Source: an uncultured Nitrospinaceae bacterium (GTDB taxonomy: Bacteria > Nitrospinota > Nitrospinia > Nitrospinales > VA-1). From it: a DNA stretch of 6,366 nucleotides. The stretch spans positions 1-6,366 of the forward strand of contig CAJWLY010000089.1 of NCBI GenBank assembly GCA_913043155.1, in the 5' to 3' direction. The stretch's first letter is position 1; the number at the start of each line of letters is the position of its first letter. Shown piece after piece: positions 1 to 5,703 of the stretch. Under the pieces are notes generated by a model. It was not told where the DNA came from. It saw only the letters and a program-made list of their open reading frames with translations, and searched no databases. Position numbers and translations under genes: made by a program.

Positions 1-293
1 ACGATCTACTTGGAACCTTATTGAATACCGAAAAAGAAATGGGAAGGGTTCGAAAAGAAAAATGGGGGCCACGCCTCATCGATCTCGATCTTTTGTTTTA
101 CGACAACCTTATCCTGAACAGCCAGGGCCTTATCCTGCCCCACCCAGAGATTCCCAACCGCCGGTTCGTTCTCGCTCCCCTTTGCGATATTGCAGAAGAC
201 CTGCTTCACCCCACCCTGAAAAAAACAGTAAAGGACCTTCTCTATGAACTTACCGACGATGCGGAAGTGAGCCGCCTCCCCGATTTAACCTGA
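1..293 (+). CDS. folK: 6-hydroxymethyl-7,8-dihydropterin pyrophosphokinase, C-terminal part (5' end outside window)
   Basis: HPPK transfers pyrophosphate from ATP to 6-hydroxymethyl-7,8-dihydropterin, the step before dihydropteroate synthase in folate synthesis, in the cytoplasm. Only about the last 96 codons are present. The frame is open from base 3 and ends at TGA 291-293. The family signature is clear: R-x-x-K-W-G-P-R-L-I-D-L-D-L-L-F-Y, whose two Asp residues bind the catalytic Mg2+ in known HPPKs. It is followed by LPHPEIPNRRFVLAPLCDIA, the usual C-terminal block. The true start lies to the left; the TTG at 21 is simply an internal Leu codon. The last 9 bp overlap the end of thiI on the opposite strand. 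No rightward terminator is visible after the stop. Identity is firm; nothing can be said about its promoter or upstream partners. Confidence 0.95.
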   Translation, partial: DLLGTLLNTEKEMGRVRKEKWGPRLIDLDLLFYDNLILNSQGLILPHPEIPNRRFVLAPLCDIAEDLLHPTLKKTVKDLLYELTDDAEVSRLPDLT

Positions 294-1475
294 ACGGTCG
301 AGATCGATAACTTCCAGCGACGTCAGTGCCTGTTCCACAAGCTTTTCCCACGGAAACAGCGCTTCATCCGCTTCCAGACCCTCTATCTTACTGCGCGTGG
401 CCGGGTGATCCGGCATGAATACCGAACAACAGTCCGGGTGTGGTTCAACACTGATGTCATAGGTTTCGATCTTTTTTGCCCGGGCGATGATCTCCTGCTT
501 AGGTATCCCAATCAAAGGGCGGAACACACTCATAGGAACCACGCATGAGACGGCAGCCAAGTTTTCAAGAGTCTGCGATGCCACCTGCCCCAGGGATTCT
601 CCCGTAACCAGCCCCTGGTATCTATTGCGCTCGGCGAGCACCCCGGCGATGCGATACATCATGCGCCGGTAAAGAACCACCCGATTGGGAGCACTGCAAC
701 AGTCACGGATAGCAACCTGAATATCCTGAAACGGAACGACGTATAGCCGCCCTCCTCCCTGAAACCGATTGAGCACGCGGGCTAACCGGGTGACCTTGTC
801 GAATCCCCCACGGCCCAGAAAAGTCCGGTTATCAAAAAATATCGAATGGACACGGCATCCTCTGCAGATGAGCATGAAGGAGGAGACCGGACTATCTATC
901 CCGCCAGAAAGAAGGCTGAGCACTTCTCCGGAGCTTCCCACCGGCAAACCACCCAGTCCGGGCGTGCGATTATCGAACACCATTGTTTCCTGCGGGCCAA
1001 TTTCGATTTCCAAAACAAACTCCGCATGAGTGATATCGACCGAAAGCCCCTTAGGTGCGAGAGACTTCATGATGCGCGATCCCACCTCAAAATCAATCTC
1101 GGTTGAGGTGCTTGGAAACCGTTTGTCCGAACGCTTCGTGCGTACGCAGAATTTGAGGGAACCACTCGCTTGCAGTCGAGGCAGGATCCATTCGACCCCC
1201 AGTGCGGCCATTTCATCAAAGTCGGGTTCCACCAACACGCCCACACTGAGCGAGGCAATTCCAGGAACACAACTCAATCGCCGGACACACTCTTCAGCCT
1301 GCAACCTTGCGACGCGGACCAACAATCGTCCATGGATTTTATCAACCCGTATCCCGTCTATTCCTCCCAAGGCTTTGCGAACGTTGCCGAGCAGGCGGTT
1401 CTCAAAGAATTTCCGGTTCTTCCCTTTCAGTCCAATTTCGTCGTAACGGATCAGTATAGTTCTGGAGTCAGTCAT
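285..1475 (-). CDS. thiI: tRNA 4-thiouridine synthase ThiI, short form without rhodanese domain
   Basis: ThiI adenylates U8 of tRNA and replaces its oxygen with sulfur; in many bacteria it also supplies sulfur for the thiamine thiazole. The product is 396 aa. The N-terminal ferredoxin-like region opens with RYDEIGLKGKNR (10-21), and a THUMP domain follows to about residue 165. The PP-loop ATP-binding motif SGGIDS is at 190-195, and TGESLGQVASQT (291-302) is a second conserved block. The PHPDCCSVF segment (345-353) carries Cys349/Cys350, one of which should match the conserved sulfur-handling Cys344 of the E. coli enzyme. The protein ends soon after, so the C-terminal rhodanese domain of E. 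coli ThiI (482 aa) is absent, as in Bacillus. The ATG overlaps the desulfurase stop as ATGA, so translation is probably coupled. Its TAA lies inside the end of folK. Thiamine involvement is not shown here. Confidence 0.96.
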   Translation of the reverse strand: MTDSRTILIRYDEIGLKGKNRKFFENRLLGNVRKALGGIDGIRVDKIHGRLLVRVARLQAEECVRRLSCVPGIASLSVGVLVEPDFDEMAALGVEWILPRLQASGSLKFCVRTKRSDKRFPSTSTEIDFEVGSRIMKSLAPKGLSVDITHAEFVLEIEIGPQETMVFDNRTPGLGGLPVGSSGEVLSLLSGGIDSPVSSFMLICRGCRVHSIFFDNRTFLGRGGFDKVTRLARVLNRFQGGGRLYVVPFQDIQVAIRDCCSAPNRVVLYRRMMYRIAGVLAERNRYQGLVTGESLGQVASQTLENLAAVSCVVPMSVFRPLIGIPKQEIIARAKKIETYDISVEPHPDCCSVFMPDHPATRSKIEGLEADEALFPWEKLVEQALTSLEVIDLDRSG

Positions 1476-2662
1476 CTTTCGGCAAGCTTATTATGAAAGG
1501 TGGGGTATAACACTTCATACGCTTGAGCAAATTCCTCTAGAAATCGGTCGACCTCCTCAACCGTATTGGTCTTGGAAAAAGAAATACGTAAACTGCAACG
1601 TGCCTCTTCCTCAGACAACCCGATTCCTGTAAGGATTTTTGAAGGTTCTTTCGAATGCGCACTGCACGCGCTTCCCAGTCCGACAAAAATTTCTTTCTCC
1701 TCCAAATGATGCAGGAGCACTTCGCCCTCCACAGGAGAAAAGCTAAAATTAACAATAGCGGGCGATTGCCGACCCACATCATCAACGGAAAGCGAGTTGA
1801 ACCTGATATTAAGAGAGTCAAGGCGGGCGGATAAATCGATCAGCCCTTTGATGAGGCGACGGTTAAGTTTTCGCAAGTGCTCGAGCGTTTCATCGGTGCA
1901 CTCCACAGCAATCTTCACCGTCTCGACCATAGCCCGAATCAGTGGGACCGGCAAAGTTCCAGAGCGGACTCCGTGCTGCTGGCTTCCTCCGTGAATGATT
2001 GGCTCAAGGGACAGCCTGGAATCGTAGATCAAGAGTCCGACCCCCTTCGGTCCGTGACATTTGTGTGCTGAAATCGAGTAACCCGCAAGCTCGCTCCACT
2101 GGGAGGCGTCAAGTTTTAATTTACCGATAGCCTGAACCCCATCCATAAACAACCGGGTACCAGACGATCCTTTCTTCAAAGCACCGGAAATTTTGACAGG
2201 ATCGTTCACAGTTCCGAGTTCGTTATTGATATGGGAAAGGCACAACAAGCGGACCCGGTTTTCGTTCAGCACAGAAACCGCCTTTAGATCGAGCCGTCCT
2301 TCGGTTTGAAATTCAAGGAGGGAAAGTGAATCGTTGCCAAATGATTCCAGGTAGTTCAACGGTTCGCGTACGCTGGGATGTTCCAATCCAAGGCAGGCCG
2401 TCCTTTTGTCGGGAAAACACAATCCCTTGATGAAAAGGTTGTTGGCCTCACTGCCGCCGCTGGTGAAAATAATCCGGTGAGTGGAAGGAATATTCAAGGC
2501 GCGGGCGATATCCTCCTGCGCCTGTTCAATCTTTCTGCGCGCGTCGAGCCCTATGGAATAAACCGTCCCCGAATTGGCGAAATCGGAATCTATCGATTCC
2601 TTCAGAACACCCGTTACTCGGGAGTCCATGGGAGTGGTTGCGGCGTTATCCAGGTAAATCAT
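1472..2662 (-). CDS. Cysteine desulfurase, NifS/IscS family (NifZ-like partner of ThiI)
   Basis: This PLP enzyme converts L-cysteine to alanine and holds the sulfur as a cysteine persulfide for transfer. It has 396 aa and the full family motif set. These are YLDNAATTP at the N-terminus (3-11), TSGGSEANN (67-75), the PLP-stacking His in LEHPSV (His95), Asp174 and Gln177 in FMDGVQ, the Schiff-base Lys201 in SAHKCHGPKG, the R-S-G-T block (243-246), and the catalytic Cys333 in GLGSACSAHSKEPS. The active-site loop has the length of the IscS/NifS class, not the SufS class. DGVQ replaces the more usual DAAQ. Because thiI follows with an ATGA overlap, it is most likely the dedicated sulfur donor for ThiI, as NifZ is in Bacillus; a wider Fe-S role cannot be excluded. 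No iscU, iscA or iscR is nearby. There is no clear Shine-Dalgarno, and ubiX ends 24 nt upstream. Confidence 0.95.
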   Translation of the reverse strand: MIYLDNAATTPMDSRVTGVLKESIDSDFANSGTVYSIGLDARRKIEQAQEDIARALNIPSTHRIIFTSGGSEANNLFIKGLCFPDKRTACLGLEHPSVREPLNYLESFGNDSLSLLEFQTEGRLDLKAVSVLNENRVRLLCLSHINNELGTVNDPVKISGALKKGSSGTRLFMDGVQAIGKLKLDASQWSELAGYSISAHKCHGPKGVGLLIYDSRLSLEPIIHGGSQQHGVRSGTLPVPLIRAMVETVKIAVECTDETLEHLRKLNRRLIKGLIDLSARLDSLNIRFNSLSVDDVGRQSPAIVNFSFSPVEGEVLLHHLEEKEIFVGLGSACSAHSKEPSKILTGIGLSEEEARCSLRISFSKTNTVEEVDRFLEEFAQAYEVLYPTFHNKLAER

Positions 2663-2686
2663 ACTTTTCTATACCGCAGACAAAAT

Positions 2687-3241
2687 TCAAGCCTGGTAAG
2701 GAGGCACGAGATCCTGCTCCATACCCAACTGATTCAGAATTTTAGCAACAACAAAATCGACCAGATCATCCATGGTCTTCTGTCCGGAGTAAAATCCTGG
2801 CGATGCAGGCAGAACCAGCGCCCCAGCCTGGTCAAGAGTTAGAAAGTTTTTCAGATGAATGGTGCTGAACGGAGTTTCCCGTGGAACCACGATCAACTTT
2901 CTTTTTTCTTTCAACACCACATCGGCGGCCCGTTCCACCAAGCACGTGGATACACCAGATGCAATTCGCCCGACGGTTCCCATGCTAGCGGGCACGACAA
3001 CCATCCCATCAGTATAGAACGAACCGCTGGCTATGGACGCGTTGATTATGGAGTTTGTATAGACCGTTACCTGATCCCCGGAAAAATAAGACAGGCTTAA
3101 GCCCAGTTCCAGGTTTAGCAGCTCTATTCCCCGGTCGGAAGCCACCACATGCAATTCAGCGCGTCCCTTGAGGGCGTCGAACAGGCGCTTCGCATAGCAA
3201 ACACCACTCGCCCCTGTAATCGCCAGTATGAACCGTTTCAT
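2687..3241 (-). CDS. ubiX: Flavin prenyltransferase UbiX
   Basis: UbiX joins a dimethylallyl group to reduced FMN, giving prenylated FMN, the cofactor of UbiD-family decarboxylases used in quinone and aromatic-acid metabolism. The 184-aa length is typical. The flavoprotein fold begins with ITGASG (8-13). ASGSFYTDGMVVVPASMGT (71-89) is the characteristic FMN-binding stretch, RETP (121-124) is the conserved Arg-bearing motif, and PASPGFYSGQKTMDDLVDF (145-163) is the typical C-terminal block. The ATG overlaps the tmk TGA as ATGA and lacks a strong ribosome binding site, so it is probably translated by coupling to tmk. No ubiD is present in this window, so the partner decarboxylase must be elsewhere. 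The ubiquinone pathway is one option; menaquinone or aromatic degradation are others. The sequence of UbiX alone does not decide. Confidence 0.95.
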   Translation of the reverse strand: MKRFILAITGASGVCYAKRLFDALKGRAELHVVASDRGIELLNLELGLSLSYFSGDQVTVYTNSIINASIASGSFYTDGMVVVPASMGTVGRIASGVSTCLVERAADVVLKEKRKLIVVPRETPFSTIHLKNFLTLDQAGALVLPASPGFYSGQKTMDDLVDFVVAKILNQLGMEQDLVPPYQA

Positions 3242-3858
3242 TTTATTTTATTCAATCCAATCAACTCATCGATTTCAAGAAACAACTGTCCGTGAATAAC
3301 ATCAGGCGAGGAGACACCGTCAACCTTTCGAATATGTGGACCATGAAACGATTCAAAAATATTCTGAACCTTCACAAGATATTCCAACCTTTCAAATGAA
3401 CTGTACCCATCACGGGACTGTTCGATTCGCTTCAAACACTGTTCTGGCGGAACAATGAACAGATATGCCAGGTCGGGAACCGGTGCAAACGCCTCATTAT
3501 CCCGGCAGATGGCCTCCGGATCCAGCCCCAAAGCTCCTTGATACGCGGCGGTCGAATAGTAATACCGATCCAGGAGAACCACCTTGTTTTCTCTCAGCGC
3601 AGGAAGAATATTCTTTTCTACATCCTCACGCCGGTCCTCAGTAAACCAACTCAACTCCTCTTTCGGGGTGACTGCGCCGCGGCCATCGGACAGGATTTTT
3701 CTTATTTTCTGCCCCCAGGCACCATCAGTCGGCTCCCTTAACCGAACCACGGGAACGCCGTACTCCCTCATTCGGGTTTCCATTTTATGGCACTGCGTGC
3801 TTTTACCAGTACCGTCGATTCCCTCAAAAACAATCAACCAACCGCGCTTGAGTTTCAA
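3238..3858 (-). CDS. tmk: Thymidylate kinase (dTMP kinase)
   Basis: Tmk phosphorylates dTMP to dTDP with ATP. With the start chosen here it is 206 aa, normal for the family. It shows the P-loop GIDGTGKST (13-21), REPT with a following G-x-x-I-R (41-53), EDRRE, DRYYYSTAAYQG (from Asp97) and a Ser/Arg-rich lid segment around SRDGYSSFE. I place the start at TTG 3856-3858 because GGAG (3864-3867) lies 5 nt upstream and the domain begins right after it. The frame stays open to another TTG at 3904-3906, which would add 16 residues with a Pro run from a C9 tract. That longer start has no ribosome binding site and overlaps the probable -10 element. It heads the leftward unit with ubiX, the desulfurase and thiI. 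REPTDG, in place of the common REPGGT, marks a subgroup; dTMP kinase activity is inferred from the motifs. Confidence 0.93.
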   Translation of the reverse strand: MKLKRGWLIVFEGIDGTGKSTQCHKMETRMREYGVPVVRLREPTDGAWGQKIRKILSDGRGAVTPKEELSWFTEDRREDVEKNILPALRENKVVLLDRYYYSTAAYQGALGLDPEAICRDNEAFAPVPDLAYLFIVPPEQCLKRIEQSRDGYSSFERLEYLVKVQNIFESFHGPHIRKVDGVSSPDVIHGQLFLEIDELIGLNKIK

Positions 3859-3863
3859 ATTGT

Positions 3864-3867
3864 CTCC
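3864..3867 (-). promoter_or_regulatory. Ribosome binding site that decides the tmk start
   Basis: GGAG on the minus strand, 5 nt before TTG 3858, is the only plausible Shine-Dalgarno near the tmk N-terminus. It favours the 206-aa form over the 222-aa form that would start at 3906. Confidence 0.7.
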
Positions 3868-3877
3868 ATTATCTAGC

Positions 3878-3886
3878 GGGGGGGGG
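3878..3886 (-). repeat. C9 homopolymer in the tmk leader (G9 on + strand)
   Basis: Nine consecutive C residues on the minus strand lie between the probable tmk transcription start and its ribosome binding site. If the start is near 3890, the run covers roughly transcript positions 5 to 13. It is the longest homopolymer of G or C that I see in the window. It does not affect the reading frame of the 206-aa Tmk, but would shift the longer alternative. Confidence 0.85.
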
Positions 3887-3896
3887 CGTTGCGAAC

Positions 3897-3905
3897 AGTA
3901 TAGCA
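3897..3905 (-). promoter_or_regulatory. Probable extended -10 promoter for the tmk-ubiX-desulfurase-thiI unit
   Basis: Read on the minus strand, this is TGC-TATACT: an extended -10 TGN followed by a hexamer matching TATAAT at five of six positions. No good -35 lies at the usual distance, which is normal for extended -10 promoters. Transcription would begin near 3890, leaving a leader of about 30 nt that contains the C9 run and the GGAG of tmk. This geometry fits the TTG start at 3858. It is a sequence match only. Confidence 0.5.
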
Positions 3906-4090
3906 AAATTCAAAAAAAGAAAACCTCCAATCCCGCCCGGCCGAAGTTGATAGTGTTGGACTTGCTCCGGGATTAAAATCGGTTGCAGTAAAGCTTGTCA
4001 CATCTCTTTTAAGTTCAGATAAGGACCTTATTTCTGCTTCACTCGATTTATTATGAATCGATTAAGATAAAAGTTCCGCTTGTTTAAACT

Positions 4091-4163
4091 TTCGCTACTA
4101 GTTTTGAAAAACGGAGCACTGAAAGCTCCGACTCCCCATCCGGTTGGTTGAAATCGTAGCGGA
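4091..4163. repeat. Outer inverted repeat enclosing the terminator hairpin
   Basis: TTCGCTAC at 4091-4098 pairs with GTAGCGGA at 4156-4163: seven Watson-Crick pairs and one G-T wobble. The two arms enclose the 6-bp hairpin at 4112-4130. The right arm lies in the spacer of the rightward promoter candidate. It could be RNA structure, a protein-binding dyad or chance. Confidence 0.4.
4107..4130 (-). terminator. Candidate intrinsic terminator reading leftward
   Basis: On the minus strand a perfect 6-bp GC-rich stem, CGGAGC / GCTCCG with a 7-nt loop, is followed at once by TTTTT. On the plus strand the hairpin is followed by ACTCCCC, so it would not terminate rightward transcription. No minus-strand gene lies just to the right that would need it. 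It may end a small or antisense RNA, or may insulate the tmk promoter from leftward read-through. Confidence 0.45.
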
Positions 4164-4176
4164 TTTATACAATAAT
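4148..4176 (+). promoter_or_regulatory. Probable sigma70-type promoter for the rightward genes
   Basis: TTGAAA (4148-4153) and AATAAT (4171-4176) each match the -35 and -10 consensus at five of six positions, with an ideal 17-nt spacer. The predicted start near 4183 gives a leader of about 100 nt before the TTG at 4286. A sequence match only, but the best in the region. Confidence 0.5.
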
Positions 4177-4285
4177 AGAGGTCATTTCCTCGTAACTTGC
4201 TTTAAATAAACAGCTAAGGGTCTTCCAACCAGGCGAAGGAAAAGCTTAGTTTGGATAGGGGTAGAAAAAAAGGGGACTGGAAAAA

Positions 4286-4819
4286 TTGAAAAGATATTTT
4301 AAAATTTTAGGTTGGATTTTTCTGGGCGTGTTTCTGCAATTTAAGTTCAACGCCCTGTACGGGATTGTTTTTCTGGAAAACCTCAATTTTCACGACCGTA
4401 CCTATTACGTTAAAATGAACCTGGTTCCCGCAGATGAAGCCGTACACCTACTTCACGTGGAAACCATCGTTCACCACTCACTGGGTTCAGACTACTTTGC
4501 TAACGTGTACATCCCAGATTCCTACCAGGTGGTAAACAAGGAACCCTATGTGGGAACCGAAGCAATACAAGGCTACCGGGCTTACAAAATGAATATGAAG
4601 CGAAAATATCGGGATGTATTGAGCATCGAAAGTTTTATACTTGTTCCATCCATTCCCGGAAAAAACATTCCGTCGGCCCCCATTCTGATTCACTTTGAAA
4701 ACATGAAGCAACGACTGCATGACGACGAAACCTACAAACTGTCCATCGTCGGTAAAAATATCCGGTTGGAAGGCCCCAAAATGGTCGAAGCAACATATCC
4801 GCAAAAGCTGGGCATGTAA
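4286..4819 (+). CDS. Hypothetical exported or membrane-anchored protein
   Basis: I do not recognise this 177-aa protein. It starts at TTG. The frame has a TAG at 4262-4264 and no other usual start codon after it, and an AGGGG (4271-4275) lies 10 nt upstream of the TTG. The N-terminus has Lys/Arg at residues 2, 3 and 6 followed by a hydrophobic stretch (about 7-30), which looks like a signal peptide or uncleaved anchor. ALYG near 23-26 is a possible cleavage area, and no lipobox Cys is seen. The rest is soluble, rich in aromatic and charged residues, with no Cys. It looks like a beta-rich periplasmic domain: alternating hydrophobic runs such as HVETIVHHSL and YKLSIVGKNIRLEG. The next gene, a J-domain protein, begins 29 nt after its TAA, so the two are probably co-transcribed. 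Function is unknown. Confidence 0.75.
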   Translation: MKRYFKILGWIFLGVFLQFKFNALYGIVFLENLNFHDRTYYVKMNLVPADEAVHLLHVETIVHHSLGSDYFANVYIPDSYQVVNKEPYVGTEAIQGYRAYKMNMKRKYRDVLSIESFILVPSIPGKNIPSAPILIHFENMKQRLHDDETYKLSIVGKNIRLEGPKMVEATYPQKLGM

Positions 4820-4848
4820 CTCTCCGAACCCACGCGAGATAACTAGAC

Positions 4849-5703
4849 ATGCAAACTCGTTTTCGAGAATTCAAAGACTACTACAAAATCCTTGGGGTTC
4901 CTGAAAACTCCCAGGATCCAGAAATTAAAAAGGCCTACCGAAAACTGGCTCTGGAGTACCATCCCGACCACAACCGCGATGACCCGAAAAGCGAGGAAAA
5001 ATTCAAACAGCTCACCGAAGCCTACGGGGTGCTGACTGACCCGCTCAAGCGCCGTGAGTATGACCGCTTCCGGGCCGACTACCTGGCGGGCTCGTACGAC
5101 GAGTCCTCCCAGTTCCGGTATTCCCAACAGGATATTTTTGAGGAGATGTTCCGCAAGGGATTCGGCAAGGACATTTTTGAAGAATTAAACCGTGAGTTTT
5201 CTCGATCCGGGTTCCGTTCCGGCAATGCCTTTTTCCAGTCCACATTGCTGGGCGGAACGCTTGGTGGAATCACCCGCATCCTCGGAATGATCCCGGGTCC
5301 GATCGGTAGAGTCAGTCGTCTGGCGCACATAGTGGTCCCGTCGCTATTGGCTCTCAAGAAAATGCGGGATGATCGGGCCGCTGCGGAAGGACGCGAGCCC
5401 AAAAAAGGCCCAGATATTTTTGGCGCCGCCAAGGGAGTATTCGAACGTGGAAAAAACTTGGTCCGATCGACCAACCCGCTCGACCTCAGTGTGTCCATCA
5501 CTATTTCCCCAGCGGAGGCTTTAGCAGGAACACAGAAAAAAATCTCCTATCAGGTCGACGGGAAAACGGAACAGTTGATGGTCCGCGTCCCACCCAAATT
5601 TCCGGACGGCGGTAAACTACGCATCAAGGAGAAAGGGCGTAATAAAGACGAGAAACGAGGAGACCTTTTCATTCAGGTTAAATCAGGATCTCCACAATCA
5701 TGA
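4849..5703 (+). CDS. J-domain (DnaJ-like) co-chaperone with atypical middle region
   Basis: J-domain proteins stimulate the ATPase of Hsp70 (DnaK) and bring it to particular clients. This one has 284 aa. A full J-domain at about 9-72 carries DYYKILGV, the essential HPD motif at 38-40 and YDRF at its end. No CxxCxGxG zinc-finger repeats exist. Residues 73-125 are rich in Phe, Arg and Gly (DIFEEMFRKGFGKDIFEEL). Residues 130-171 form a Gly-rich hydrophobic stretch with GGTLGGITRILGMIPGPIG and IVVPSLLALK. From about 211 to 278 there is one DnaJ C-terminal-type beta domain (SITISPAEALAGTQKKISY, then PPKFPDGGKLRIKEKG and GDLFIQVK). It is therefore neither canonical DnaJ nor CbpA, which have two such domains. 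The ribosome binding site is weak (GAGA at 4836-4839). The next gene starts inside its stop codon (ATGA). Client unknown; the neighbour suggests work at the membrane. Confidence 0.9.
   Translation: MQTRFREFKDYYKILGVPENSQDPEIKKAYRKLALEYHPDHNRDDPKSEEKFKQLTEAYGVLTDPLKRREYDRFRADYLAGSYDESSQFRYSQQDIFEEMFRKGFGKDIFEELNREFSRSGFRSGNAFFQSTLLGGTLGGITRILGMIPGPIGRVSRLAHIVVPSLLALKKMRDDRAAAEGREPKKGPDIFGAAKGVFERGKNLVRSTNPLDLSVSITISPAEALAGTQKKISYQVDGKTEQLMVRVPPKFPDGGKLRIKEKGRNKDEKRGDLFIQVKSGSPQS

Larger units (their letters stand above)
3907..4285. other. Divergent intergenic region between tmk and the rightward genes
   Basis: About 380 bp are AT-rich and carry no convincing gene. Only peptides of a few to about a dozen codons are possible, for example a 13-codon minus frame crossing the hairpin at 4112-4130. 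The region holds the rightward promoter candidate (4148-4176) and the minus-strand terminator candidate (4107-4130). It also holds a wider inverted repeat (4091-4098 with 4156-4163) and a small inverted repeat TCGATT/AATCGA (4043-4048 with 4056-4061). A weaker + promoter match, TTGTCA with GATAAG 17 nt on, begins at 3995. No tRNA or familiar riboswitch was recognised. Confidence 0.6.

Noticed and set aside
1030..1446. 138-codon + strand open frame
   Set aside because: It is antisense to the N-terminal half of thiI; low-complexity Ser/Arg/Pro composition is typical of a shadow frame.
2378..2842. 154-codon + strand open frame spanning the ends of the desulfurase and ubiX
   Set aside because: It lies opposite two genes with complete family motifs, has no family resemblance and no ribosome binding site that I can see.
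3878..3886. G9/C9 tract as a phase-variable frameshift switch within tmk
   Set aside because: The tract lies upstream of the preferred start, so length changes would not alter the Tmk frame, and tmk is normally essential.
3584..3976. 130-codon + strand open frame reaching into the intergenic region
   Set aside because: Most of it is antisense to tmk, and the rest crosses the promoter and G9 run. The composition is Ser/Pro-rich without motifs.
3995..4023. Second + strand promoter, TTGTCA with GATAAG
   Set aside because: The -10 matches only four of six positions and the candidate at 4148-4176 is better placed; mentioned only within the intergenic entry.
4082..4163. Integron-type attC site suggested by the nested inverted repeats and GTTTAAAC
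   Set aside because: The required core sites (GTTRRRY and RYYYAAC in the right places) are missing, and there is no integrase or cassette context.
4487..4804. 105-codon - strand open frame with hydrophobic stretches
   Set aside because: It is opposite the exported hypothetical gene. The + frame has a signal-like N-terminus, a promoter candidate and operon spacing, so it is the better choice, though neither has known homology here.
5079..5501. 140-codon - strand open frame
   Set aside because: It is antisense to the J-domain protein, whose motifs are unambiguous.
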